Made by a program: the position numbers and the translations under genes. Shown here piece by piece: positions 24,673 to 32,261 of a stretch of DNA of 64,000 nt. The DNA is from Ponticaulis profundi (GTDB taxonomy: Bacteria > Pseudomonadota > Alphaproteobacteria > Caulobacterales > Hyphomonadaceae), in contig NZ_JBHSSW010000002.1 in NCBI RefSeq assembly GCF_042659465.1, positions 62,001 through 126,000 of the forward strand, in the 5' to 3' direction. The number at the start of each line of letters is the position of its first letter. The stretch's first letter is position 1. The notes under the pieces were generated by a model. The model was given only the letters and a program-made list of their open reading frames with translations. It searched no databases and was not told the origin of the DNA.

Positions 24673-24710
24673 TGCCGGTCCCTTTTTGCCGACCCGGCAA
24701 AACCTGCCGG
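24673..24710 (+). promoter_or_regulatory. Paired ftr-like (FlbD) enhancers upstream of flagellin 3
   Basis: The best copy, CGGCAAAACCTGCCG (24695-24709), and an inverted neighbour containing TTTTTGCCG (about 24673-24691) lie about 95 bp before the sigma-54 promoter. The AT-rich stretch 24546-24660 between the flagellin 2 terminator and this element holds no gene that I can see. Confidence 0.6.
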
Positions 24711-24802
24711 AGATCGGAAAAAGTTTAAGTAGTCTTCCTGATCACGTTAAGGCTTTTACCCGATAAACCGGGCGAGACGCGATTTTCCATTAATCTTCAG
24801 TT

Positions 24803-24817
24803 TGGTCCGGCATTTGC
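24803..24817 (+). promoter_or_regulatory. Sigma-54 promoter of flagellin 3
   Basis: TGGTCCGGCATTTGC with GG-N10-GC spacing and TTGC. Predicted start near 24829. Confidence 0.8.
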
Positions 24818-24829
24818 GATGCCCTTTTC

Positions 24830-24861
24830 GGACAAAAAGTCCAGCCGAGCAAAAGGTTCGG
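24830..24861 (+). promoter_or_regulatory. Tandem A-loop hairpins in flagellin 3 leader
   Basis: Hairpin A: GGAC-AAAAA-GTCC (24830-24842). Hairpin B: CCGAGC-AAAAG-GTTCGG (24845-24861, one G-T pair). They occupy the predicted 5' terminus of the transcript. Confidence 0.65.
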
Positions 24862-24891
24862 TGAATAAATAAGAAAATGGAGATCGCTAAA

Positions 24892-25716
24892 ATGGCGAGC
24901 GTGAATACCAATTACGGAGCAATGGTTGCTCTGCAACAACTGAACTCGACCAATTCAGACCTCGAGACTGTTCAATCCCGCATCAACACAGGCATGAAGG
25001 TTTCTTCTGCTAAAGATAACGGCGCGATCTACGCTATTGCTCAAGGCATGCGCGCAGACGTTGCTGGCTTCGGTGTTGTTCAGGAATCTCTGGACCGTGC
25101 AAGCTCGACTGTTGACGTTGCGATTGCTGCTGGCGAAGCCATCAGTGACCTGCTGGTCGACATGAAAGAGAAAGCTCTTTCTGCTTCTGACGAGTCTCTG
25201 ACAACAACTCAGCGCGCTGCGTTCAACGAGGACTTCAAAGCCCTTCGCGACCAGATCACAACGGTTGTTTCAAATGCCGAGTTCAATGGCGTCAACCTGA
25301 TCAACAACACGACAGCTGGTATCAACGCTCTGGCGGATGCAGACGGCACGTCTGTCATCACGACAGCTGACGAGAACCTGTCGCTCGGCGGTGGCATTGT
25401 TACGCTTGCTGCAACAGCGACAATCGGCACAGCTACGCTGGCTTCTGGCGCTGTTGGCACGATCGAAACGTCTATCGACAACCTCAGCCAGGCTCTCGCT
25501 CGCCTCGGTACAGGTTCCAAGGCGCTCTCAGTTCACTCTGAGTTTGTCACCAAACTGAGCGATGTAACGGAAGCTGGTATTGGTAACCTGGTCGATGCGG
25601 ACCTGGCTAAGGAATCTGCGAAACTTCAGGCGCTTCAAACGAAGCAACAGCTTGGTGTTCAGGCGCTTTCTATCGCCAACCAATCAAGCAGCCTGGCGCT
25701 GTCCTTCTTCCGCTAA
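24892..25716 (+). CDS. Flagellin 3
   Basis: 274-aa flagellin paralog with intact terminal helices (MASVNTNYG... and ...QALSIANQSSSLALSFFR). It is closest to flagellin 4 in the segment GSKALSVHS.FVTKLSDVTEAGIGN. The start is at the second ATG, 15 bases after 24877, in line with paralogs and with GGAG nine bases upstream. It is transcribed from its own sigma-54 promoter and ends at its own terminator, so its dose can be set independently. Confidence 0.97.
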   Translation: MASVNTNYGAMVALQQLNSTNSDLETVQSRINTGMKVSSAKDNGAIYAIAQGMRADVAGFGVVQESLDRASSTVDVAIAAGEAISDLLVDMKEKALSASDESLTTTQRAAFNEDFKALRDQITTVVSNAEFNGVNLINNTTAGINALADADGTSVITTADENLSLGGGIVTLAATATIGTATLASGAVGTIETSIDNLSQALARLGTGSKALSVHSEFVTKLSDVTEAGIGNLVDADLAKESAKLQALQTKQQLGVQALSIANQSSSLALSFFR

Positions 25717-25771
25717 GGGAAGACCAGTACTACATAAAAAATTCAAAAAATCAGGGTTATACCCTTTCACT

Positions 25772-25796
25772 GCCGGGCCAATTGGCCCGGCTTTTT
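25772..25796 (+). terminator. Terminator of flagellin 3
   Basis: GCCGGGCC-AATT-GGCCCGGC stem followed by five T; a near copy of the flagellin 2 terminator. Confidence 0.93.
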
Positions 25797-25822
25797 ATTT
25801 TGTGCCGACCATTGAAAATCGT

Positions 25823-25860
25823 CCGGCGGCAAAAATTACCTGGCAAAATGTGCCGATCGG
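25823..25860 (+). promoter_or_regulatory. Paired ftr-like (FlbD) enhancers upstream of flagellin 4
   Basis: Two CGGCAAAA-type elements, CGGCAAAAATTACC (25827-25840) and TGGCAAAATGTGCCG (25841-25855), lie 110-140 bp before the sigma-54 promoter. They explain most of the gap between flagellins 3 and 4. Confidence 0.5.
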
Positions 25861-25968
25861 CAATTCAGTTCCGAAGCGTAAATGGCCGTTAACGCTACTC
25901 ATGTTTTTGTTAACCAATACAATGCCGTAGGCGCGCAGTTGGGGCGTTTTCAACCTTAACCATGCCGG

Positions 25969-25983
25969 TGGCACTCCTTTTGC
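25969..25983 (+). promoter_or_regulatory. Sigma-54 promoter of flagellin 4
   Basis: TGGCACTCCTTTTGC: a full TGGCAC -24 element and TTGC -12 element with correct spacing, the best of the four. Predicted start near 25995. Confidence 0.9.
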
Positions 25984-25995
25984 GATGTGAGGTCA

Positions 25996-26024
25996 CGGGA
26001 AGAATCCCGGAGAGCAAAATGCTC
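25996..26024 (+). promoter_or_regulatory. Tandem A-loop hairpins in flagellin 4 leader
   Basis: Hairpin A: CGGGA-AGAA-TCCCG (25996-26009). Hairpin B: GAGC-AAAAT-GCTC (26012-26024), the same as hairpin B of flagellin 2. Hairpin A has a tetraloop here rather than a pentaloop. Confidence 0.6.
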
Positions 26025-26071
26025 AGAGAGTTCCCGAGATGGAACCTCAAAGACCAGAAAGGAAAGCCAAA

Positions 26072-26896
26072 ATGGCAAGCGTGAACACAAACTATGGGGC
26101 AATGGTTGCCCTGCAACAACTGAACTCAACAAACAAAGACCTTGAGACAGTTCAATCCCGCATTAACACCGGGCTGAAAGTTTCGTCTGCGAAAGACAAT
26201 GGCGCGATCTACGCTATTGCTCAGGGCATGCGTTCTGACGTCGCCGGTTTTGGCGTGGTGAAAGAGTCTCTCGATCGTGCAAGCTCGACAGTTGATGTCG
26301 CTGTTGCTGCTGGCGAAGCCATCAGTGACCTGCTCATCGACATGAAAGAGAAAGCACTGTCTGCGTCTGATGAGTCTCTGACCGCTACGCAGCGCTCGGC
26401 CTTCAATGAAGACTTCAAAGCACTGCGTGATCAGATCACCACCATCGTTTCCAATGCTGAATTCAACGGTGTGAACCTGATCAACGGGTCAACCAACGGC
26501 ATCAATGCGCTCGCAGATGCTGATGGTACTTCCGTGATCACCACAGTTGATGAAAACCTCTCTCTTGGTGGTTCGATCGTTACGCTTGCGGCTACGGCTT
26601 CCCTCAGTTCTGCGGGTGTCGCGTCTGCAGCCGTTTCAACGATTGAAACTTCGCTTGAAAACCTCAACCAGGCCCTTGCGCGTCTGGGCACAGGTTCAAA
26701 AGCGCTCTCAGTGCACTCCGATTTTGTGACGAAACTGAGTGACGTGACAGAGGCAGGTATTGGTAATTTGGTCGATGCTGACCTGGCCAAGGAATCTGCG
26801 AAATTGCAAGCACTTCAAACCAAGCAACAGCTCGGTGTGCAGGCGCTTTCTATCGCAAACTCTTCAGCCGGAATCGCATTGTCCTTCTTCCGCTAG
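26072..26896 (+). CDS. Flagellin 4
   Basis: 274-aa flagellin paralog (MASVNTNYG... to ...SSAGIALSFFR). The start at 26072 follows GAAAGGAAAGCC and aligns with the paralogs; an in-frame ATG at 26039 would lie within the leader. Differences from flagellins 2 and 3 are mostly in the middle domain. The gene is followed by a hairpin without T-run and then flaG, so flaG and flagellin 5 may be reached by read-through from this strong promoter. Confidence 0.97.
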   Translation: MASVNTNYGAMVALQQLNSTNKDLETVQSRINTGLKVSSAKDNGAIYAIAQGMRSDVAGFGVVKESLDRASSTVDVAVAAGEAISDLLIDMKEKALSASDESLTATQRSAFNEDFKALRDQITTIVSNAEFNGVNLINGSTNGINALADADGTSVITTVDENLSLGGSIVTLAATASLSSAGVASAAVSTIETSLENLNQALARLGTGSKALSVHSDFVTKLSDVTEAGIGNLVDADLAKESAKLQALQTKQQLGVQALSIANSSAGIALSFFR

Positions 26897-26906
26897 TGGC
26901 AATCTG

Positions 26907-26935
26907 GACGGAGCACTCTTTGAGGGTGCTCCGTC
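26907..26935 (+). repeat. Hairpin between flagellin 4 and flaG
   Basis: Perfect 10-bp stem GACGGAGCAC / GTGCTCCGTC with a nine-base loop and no T-run, 11 bases after the flagellin 4 stop and about 30 before flaG. It looks like an mRNA 3'-stability or partial-termination element that would make flaG expression lower than flagellin 4. Confidence 0.6.
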
Positions 26936-26963
26936 GCTTGCCGCATAAGGAAAGGTTCAGGCA

Positions 26964-27317
26964 ATGGCCGGAGATCTTGATCTTAGTAGGATTGCAGCAC
27001 CGCTATCCGTTGAGGGTGTCAGAGAGCTTTCAAATCCGAATACGCAAACGCAGCCGAAATGGTCGGATGCAGATTTTGAGTCGCCCGATGTTTCCGGGCA
27101 AAGGCGAAAGGCGCTGGAAACGGCGCTCGCAGTTGAGAATATCTCGACCAAGGGGAAACTCGTCATTGAACAGGACGAGGAAACGGGGCGGTTTATCCAG
27201 AAAATTATAGACCCGAATAACGGGGAAGTGCTCGAGCAATGGCCTGAGGAAGAATTTCTCGAAATGGCTAAGTTGATGGGTGAGGCGTATGGACTTCTGA
27301 TCGACCGTAATGTCTGA
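26964..27317 (+). CDS. flaG: FlaG-like flagellar protein
   Basis: 117 aa. The C-terminal half, LVIEQDEETGRFIQKIIDP then EVLEQWPEEEFLEM, is the FlaG family signature (short antiparallel strands with ETG and a PxEE motif). FlaG proteins affect filament length and cap-proximal behaviour; the mechanism is poorly defined. The N-terminal 50 residues are probably disordered. It lies between flagellins 4 and 5, with AAGGAAAGG upstream of the ATG. Confidence 0.85.
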   Translation: MAGDLDLSRIAAPLSVEGVRELSNPNTQTQPKWSDADFESPDVSGQRRKALETALAVENISTKGKLVIEQDEETGRFIQKIIDPNNGEVLEQWPEEEFLEMAKLMGEAYGLLIDRNV

Positions 27318-27394
27318 CTGCGGCAGAAAAGTTCGGATTTTTTTGAACACGCCAACTAATCATTAACGTTAAGGGCCCAAAACTTCTATCCGAA

Positions 27395-27418
27395 GCAGGA
27401 AAGTTAATTGATTCCTGC
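27395..27418 (+). promoter_or_regulatory. Leader hairpin of flagellin 5
   Basis: 7-bp stem GCAGGAA / TTCCTGC with a 10-base loop, directly before the Shine-Dalgarno of flagellin 5. It is unlike the A-loop hairpins of the other flagellin leaders, and no sigma-54 GG-N10-GC element was found upstream. Confidence 0.5.
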
Positions 27419-27431
27419 CAGGAGAGAGAAA

Positions 27432-28265
27432 ATGGTCTCGAGTATTCACACCAATTCTGCCGCCATGAGTGCGTTGCAGACGCTGGCAGGCACCAATTCG
27501 GAGCTCGAAACGGCTCAGAATCGCGTGTCCAGCGGTTATAAGGTAGCTGGATCCAGAGATAACTCTGCGGTTTACGCAGTCGCGCAGAACATGCGTGGCG
27601 ATGTGGCGGCGCTGACCTCGGTCAGTGCGAGCCTTGATCGTGCCAACTCCATTACAGATGTCGCAATCGCGGCAGGCGAGGCAATCTCGGACCTGCTGAT
27701 TGAAATGCGTGAAAAGGCGGTTTCTGCCAAGGACCCGTCCATCGATTCCATCGCGCGTGAAGCGTATAACAACGACTTCAAGGCGCTGATTGACCAGATT
27801 GGCAAGATCATCAGAACGGCTGAGTTCGATGGTGCTAACCTTCTCGACAACTCACTCACGAACGGTATTGCCTTCCTTGCGGATGCGCAGGCAGTCGAAA
27901 CACTGTCCGTGTCTTCCGAGGATTTCTCATTTTCAGGCGCTATTCTGACGTTCGGGACAACCGATAGTCTTGGCACTGTTGCGCTGGCATCTGCAGCCGT
28001 AACAGCGGTCAATGCCAGCCTGAACAATGTTAACGCAGCGCTGTCTCGTCTGGGCTCCAGTGCCAATCAGATTGATGCGCACCTGAACTTCGTCAGCAAG
28101 CTGACCGACAGTCTTGATGCCGGTATTGGCTTCCTTGTGGACGCTGATTTGTCTAAAGAAAGTGCACGATTACAAGCGCTTCAGGTCAAACAGCAGCTGG
28201 GCGTTCAGGCGCTGTCCATTGCGAACCAGAACCCGCAAACCATTCTGTCCCTGTTCCAGGGGTAG
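27432..28265 (+). CDS. Flagellin 5 (divergent)
   Basis: 277-aa flagellin that differs clearly from the other four: it starts MVSSIHTNSAAMSALQTL, has RVSSGYKVAGSRDNSAVYAVAQNMRGD in the D1 helix and a different middle domain, and ends NQNPQTILSLFQG. Caulobacter has such divergent flagellins used at the hook-proximal part of the filament; the same is plausible here. The ATG at 27432 has AGGAGAGAG just before it. No sigma-54 promoter is visible, so expression may come from read-through or another promoter. Confidence 0.96.
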   Translation: MVSSIHTNSAAMSALQTLAGTNSELETAQNRVSSGYKVAGSRDNSAVYAVAQNMRGDVAALTSVSASLDRANSITDVAIAAGEAISDLLIEMREKAVSAKDPSIDSIAREAYNNDFKALIDQIGKIIRTAEFDGANLLDNSLTNGIAFLADAQAVETLSVSSEDFSFSGAILTFGTTDSLGTVALASAAVTAVNASLNNVNAALSRLGSSANQIDAHLNFVSKLTDSLDAGIGFLVDADLSKESARLQALQVKQQLGVQALSIANQNPQTILSLFQG

Positions 28266-28320
28266 AAGAAAAACCAGTTCGGCGATTAAGGATCTGGTCT
28301 TCCCTAGTCGCTTACTTGAA

Positions 28321-28352
28321 GGCCCGGAGGCGCATTCCTCCGGGTCCTTTTT
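28321..28352 (+). terminator. Terminator of flagellin 5
   Basis: CCCGGAGG-CGCATT-CCTCCGGG stem followed by TCCTTTTT. It separates the flagellin locus from the convergent antiporter gene. Confidence 0.9.
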
Positions 28353-28369
28353 GTATCTGGAGACCGGCT

Positions 28370-30118
28370 CTAGGCCGCTTCTGTGTTTTCCCGTGCGTCG
28401 CGCTGATATTCCTCGTCGCGGTCCATCGCAATCTTACTGCGCACGGTCTCGCTGTCATAGCCGTACTGGTGCAGGGCTTCGCCTGCCATTTGCAGGCCTG
28501 CTTCAACGACTTCCGGCACGACGTGATTTGCGCCCGCTTTTTTCAGAAGGACTGCGTGTTCATGATCATGCGCCCGCGCAATGATCGGAATGTCCGGGCG
28601 CATGGCGCGTACTGCGCGAGTCATTGCTTCAACGCCGCGCGCGTCGTCAATTGTCGCGATGAAAAGGGCAGCGCCATCTATTCCTACCGAATGCAGCATT
28701 TCAGGTCGTGAGGCATCACCGATATAGGCTTTCCAGCCAGAATCCCGGGCCGCAGCAGCCAGTTTTGGGCTGCGCTCAATGGCAACGATTTCGGCTTCTT
28801 CGTGGGTCAGTACACGGGCGATGACCTGTCCGACACGTCCGAAACCCGCCACGATCACGTGGCCGCGCTCATCAGAGAAGTCCGAATTGTCGGTCACCTC
28901 TTCTTCAGTCTTTCGGTTCAGTCCGGCCAGCCATTTTCCGAGTCTTGAAAGGGGAGGAATTCCTAGCATGGACAGGCCTGCAACGGCGGCCAGGGGCGCC
29001 CCGATATCCGATGGCATCAGTCCGGACGCGGTCGCGGTCGCCAGAACCACAAAAGCGAATTCCCCAGCCGGCGCCAGAAAGAAGGCGGTCTCTATGGACA
29101 GGCGCGCATCACGCTCAAAAATATAAACGGCCAGGAAGGCGGCAATCAGCTTCAGGGCCAAAAGGCCGAGCAGGCCCGCTATGATCAGTCCCGGATTGCC
29201 AAGAATGCCCGGAATATCGAGTCCCATGCCGACCGTCATGAAGAACAGGCCGAGCAGAATGCCTTTAAATGGTTCGAGATCCACTTCGGTCTGGTGTTTG
29301 AACTCTGTCTCGCCCAGTAGAATGCCGGCAAGGAAAGCGCCGAGCGCCAATGATAGGCCGGCTGTTGCCGTGATAGCCGCTGCGCCCACCACGGTCAGCA
29401 GCGTGAGTGCCATCAGAAAATCGCGCCCGCCTGATGAGGCAACCATCTGAAACAGCCGACGCAGCACGAATTTGCCAATCAGAAAGATGATCGCGATGGC
29501 GATCAGGCCCTGAACAGAGGCTTCGAGAAGGACGGTCGAGATCTTCTCATCGGCGTTCAGATTAACGAGGCCGACAAAGATCAGAATGGGGGCGACCAGC
29601 ACATCCTGAAACAGAAGGACGCCAAATGAGGTTCGACCAACGGGCTTTGCGGCTTCACGGTTCTCGACAAGGAGCTGCATCACGATCGCAGTTGATGAAA
29701 GAGCGAGGGCAAGGCCTACGACCATTGCAATCTTGATGTCGACACCCAGCGCGCCGACCACCAGTGAGATCGCAACGGCGCTGAGTGCGGCCTGTAATCC
29801 GCCGATTCCGAAGACGGTTCGCCGCAGTCCCCACAGTTTTTCAAACGAAAACTCCAGCCCTAACAGGAAGAGTAGGAACAACACGCCTAATTCCGCAAAC
29901 GGCGCCGCTCCCTCCGGTTCGGATATGGAAATAAATTCGAGGACGGGCCAACGTTCTGTCAGTGCGCCGAGCGCATAGGGGCCGAGAATGATACCCGAGA
30001 CCATAAAGCCGACGACGGCGGGCAATTTGAGGAAGCGAAAGACGGGTACGGCGACGCCGGCCGCGAACAGAAACACCAATGTGTCTTTGATCAGAATGTC
30101 TTCGCCATGTGTTGCCAT
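28370..30118 (-). CDS. CPA2 monovalent cation/proton antiporter (KefB/YbaL-like)
   Basis: 582-aa inner-membrane protein: about 12-13 transmembrane helices (residues 10-395, with the family segments PAVVGFMVSGIILGPYALG and ALGAFLAGILLGETEF) followed by a cytoplasmic RCK/TrkA-N domain (VIVAGFGRVGQVIARVLTHEE, a Rossmann GxGxxG). Kef-type proteins exchange K+ or Na+ for H+ and may be gated by nucleotides or glutathione adducts; which ion is moved here is unknown. Single gene, divergent from marC. Confidence 0.92.
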   Translation of the reverse strand: MATHGEDILIKDTLVFLFAAGVAVPVFRFLKLPAVVGFMVSGIILGPYALGALTERWPVLEFISISEPEGAAPFAELGVLFLLFLLGLEFSFEKLWGLRRTVFGIGGLQAALSAVAISLVVGALGVDIKIAMVVGLALALSSTAIVMQLLVENREAAKPVGRTSFGVLLFQDVLVAPILIFVGLVNLNADEKISTVLLEASVQGLIAIAIIFLIGKFVLRRLFQMVASSGGRDFLMALTLLTVVGAAAITATAGLSLALGAFLAGILLGETEFKHQTEVDLEPFKGILLGLFFMTVGMGLDIPGILGNPGLIIAGLLGLLALKLIAAFLAVYIFERDARLSIETAFFLAPAGEFAFVVLATATASGLMPSDIGAPLAAVAGLSMLGIPPLSRLGKWLAGLNRKTEEEVTDNSDFSDERGHVIVAGFGRVGQVIARVLTHEEAEIVAIERSPKLAAAARDSGWKAYIGDASRPEMLHSVGIDGAALFIATIDDARGVEAMTRAVRAMRPDIPIIARAHDHEHAVLLKKAGANHVVPEVVEAGLQMAGEALHQYGYDSETVRSKIAMDRDEEYQRDARENTEAA

Positions 30119-30348
30119 TTGAAATTCGCCCTGTTCCCTTGTTCGAAACCTAGCGGGAAATGAACAAGTCTGTCAGCGTTTAAGGGTAAAGTTTTGTCAG
30201 AAAGTTGGAAGCTGATGCTGGAAAATAGCCACCATTTGCGGGAACTGCTTGCGACAAGCTCTGAGGATTAAGACAGAGTTGTGATATTCAGCTTGTGATC
30301 GCGATTTCCGGGTTGCTTTTTGATCGATAACACGTCAGAGCGAGCGCC

Positions 30349-30996
30349 ATGTCCACTGAGCTTCTAAATCTGTTTTCCGCAACGTTTGTTACGTTCTTCG
30401 TCCTGATCGACTGTCTGGGCGTTGCTCCGGTGTTTGCGTCCATGACGGCACCAGGCGGGGCGAAATATGCGCGGCGCATGGCGATCAAATCCGTCATCGT
30501 GGCGACGATTATCGTGTTCGCCTTTGCTTTCGGTGGCGCATGGCTTCTGGATCAGATGCACATCTCGATTGATGCCTTTCGTGCGGCAGGCGGGGCGCTG
30601 CTCTTTCTGATCGCGCTCGATATGGTTTTCGAGAAACGGACAGAGCGCCGCGAAAACCGTGCTGAAGAACACATGTCAGATCACCATGTTCCGGAAGACG
30701 ATATTTCGGTTTTCCCACTCGGTATTCCAATGTTGGCGGGACCGGGCACCATCGCGACGGCCATGCTCTATATGGGTAATGCCGAAGGCGATGTGATGGA
30801 GCAGATTGTGGTGCTTTCGGCGCTCGGCATCAACATGGTGATTGTGTTGATCGTGTTCTTGATTGCAGGGCCGCTAATCCGTTTCATGGGTGACAGTGTC
30901 GCCGGTGCGCTGACGCGTATTCTGGGCGTTATCCTCGCCGCATTGTCGATCCAGCTGCTGATTGACGGCATTAAAGGCGCGTTCAATCTCGGCTAA
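30349..30996 (+). CDS. MarC family inner-membrane protein
   Basis: 215 aa with six predicted transmembrane helices: TLVTFFVLIDCLGVAPVF-like first helix, then residues 45-65, 70-90, 115-140, 145-170 and 185-205. The MarC/UPF0056 (NAAT) family is widespread; its transport substrate is not established, and the old link to multiple antibiotic resistance was not confirmed. Single gene; a hydrophilic loop with many charges lies at 95-118. Confidence 0.9.
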   Translation: MSTELLNLFSATFVTFFVLIDCLGVAPVFASMTAPGGAKYARRMAIKSVIVATIIVFAFAFGGAWLLDQMHISIDAFRAAGGALLFLIALDMVFEKRTERRENRAEEHMSDHHVPEDDISVFPLGIPMLAGPGTIATAMLYMGNAEGDVMEQIVVLSALGINMVIVLIVFLIAGPLIRFMGDSVAGALTRILGVILAALSIQLLIDGIKGAFNLG

Positions 30997-31040
30997 GCCA
31001 GCGCAGGTGATGGCTTAGCCTGTTTTATCTACTCAATCGG

Positions 31041-32159
31041 TTACGCGGATTTTCGTGCCGCATCGCCCGGCTTGTCAGTTGTTGCTGGTGCAAGGTCCGG
31101 GTAGGCGAGCTTGAGCATTCCCATCAGGCCGCGAGCATCGAGACGTTCCGGATTGCGGTTCGATGCGTAGTAGAAGCCTTCTTCGACTGTGCTTGCGCCA
31201 AGGTCGAGCCAAGTATTCAGAAGCTTCTGGTCGAGAGCCGGCAGAATGGCGTAGCGGTCCCTGATCTCGATCGTTGAGCGACCGTCATCCTCGGCAACCA
31301 TGGTCTCGTGCAGCTTCTCACCCGGGCGGATGCCAATGATCTTGTGCGGCAGGGAAGGGGCAATGGATTTTGCCAGATCGACGACAGTCGTCGATGGGAT
31401 CTTGGGGACAAAGATCTCGCCGCCCTTCATCAGTTCCAGGCTGGAAAGAACGAAGTTCACGCCCTGATCGAGTGTGATCCAGAAGCGGGTCATACGCTCG
31501 TCTGTGATCGGCAGATGGTCTGCGCCCTCAGCAATAAGCTTCTTGAAGAACGGCACGACAGAGCCGCGTGAGCCAACAACATTGCCATAGCGCACCACCG
31601 AAAAGCGACAGCCGTCGCGACCGGACAAATTGTTCGCGGCGCAAAAAATCTTGTCGGATGCAAGCTTGGTCGCGCCATAAAGGTTGATCGGGCTTGCCGC
31701 CTTGTCGGTGGACAGGGCAATGACGCGTTTGACGCCAGAACGGATGCACGCATTAACCACGTTCTCTGCACCCATAATGTTTGTCTTTACGCATTCCATC
31801 GGATTGTATTCAGCGATAGGCACATGCTTGAGAGCAGCGGCATGAATAACGTAGTCGATATCGCGCATCGCCATTTCAAGGCGGGCTTGATCGCGAACAT
31901 CGCCAATAAAATAGCGCAGAAAGTCATGCTTCTGCGTCGGAAACTCCTGAGCCATTTCATATTGTTTCAGCTCATCACGAGAGAAAACGACCAGGCGACG
32001 CGGCGTCCAGTTTTCTGAAATGATCTTGACCAGTTTTTTGCCAAACGAGCCGGTACCACCAGTGATCAGAATGGATTTGCCATTCAGATCCGGAAACGGA
32101 CTTTCAAAATCGCGAGTGATTCCAGACAGGAAATCTTCTGACTCTTGCGCGAAACTCAT
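31041..32159 (-). CDS. pseB: UDP-GlcNAc 4,6-dehydratase, PseB/FlmA-like
   Basis: 372-aa short-chain-type dehydratase/epimerase that would convert UDP-GlcNAc to the 4-keto-6-deoxy sugar, the first step of pseudaminic-acid synthesis. Seen: GGTGSFGKKLVKII (NAD binding), the catalytic-loop region STDKAASPINLYGATKLASDK (split YxxxK with the PINLYG signature of PseB), and a late HETMV segment. A 25-residue N-terminal extension precedes the Rossmann fold. The ATG at 32159 has AGAGGG eight bases upstream. Divergent from the rest of the sugar cluster, sharing a roughly 100-bp promoter region. Confidence 0.9.
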   Translation of the reverse strand: MSFAQESEDFLSGITRDFESPFPDLNGKSILITGGTGSFGKKLVKIISENWTPRRLVVFSRDELKQYEMAQEFPTQKHDFLRYFIGDVRDQARLEMAMRDIDYVIHAAALKHVPIAEYNPMECVKTNIMGAENVVNACIRSGVKRVIALSTDKAASPINLYGATKLASDKIFCAANNLSGRDGCRFSVVRYGNVVGSRGSVVPFFKKLIAEGADHLPITDERMTRFWITLDQGVNFVLSSLELMKGGEIFVPKIPSTTVVDLAKSIAPSLPHKIIGIRPGEKLHETMVAEDDGRSTIEIRDRYAILPALDQKLLNTWLDLGASTVEEGFYYASNRNPERLDARGLMGMLKLAYPDLAPATTDKPGDAARKSA

Positions 32160-32261
32160 GGTCTGAACCCTCTCGTTTTGGCTCAAATTCTTCGATCCCG
32201 TTAAACATATCCCGCTTTTGCTTTACCAATCCTTAGCGTCCCTAACGTTAATTTGAGAGCT

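Noticed and set aside
22437..26896. Long tandem sequence repeats that could suggest a repeat array or recent transposition
   Set aside because: They are tandem flagellin paralogs with diverged middles and separate promoters; no CRISPR-like spacing and no inverted ends.
32160..32261. Possible CtrA box in the pseB/GT2 divergent promoter (TTAGCG...GTTAA)
   Set aside because: Spacing does not fit TTAA-N7-TTAA; only half sites.
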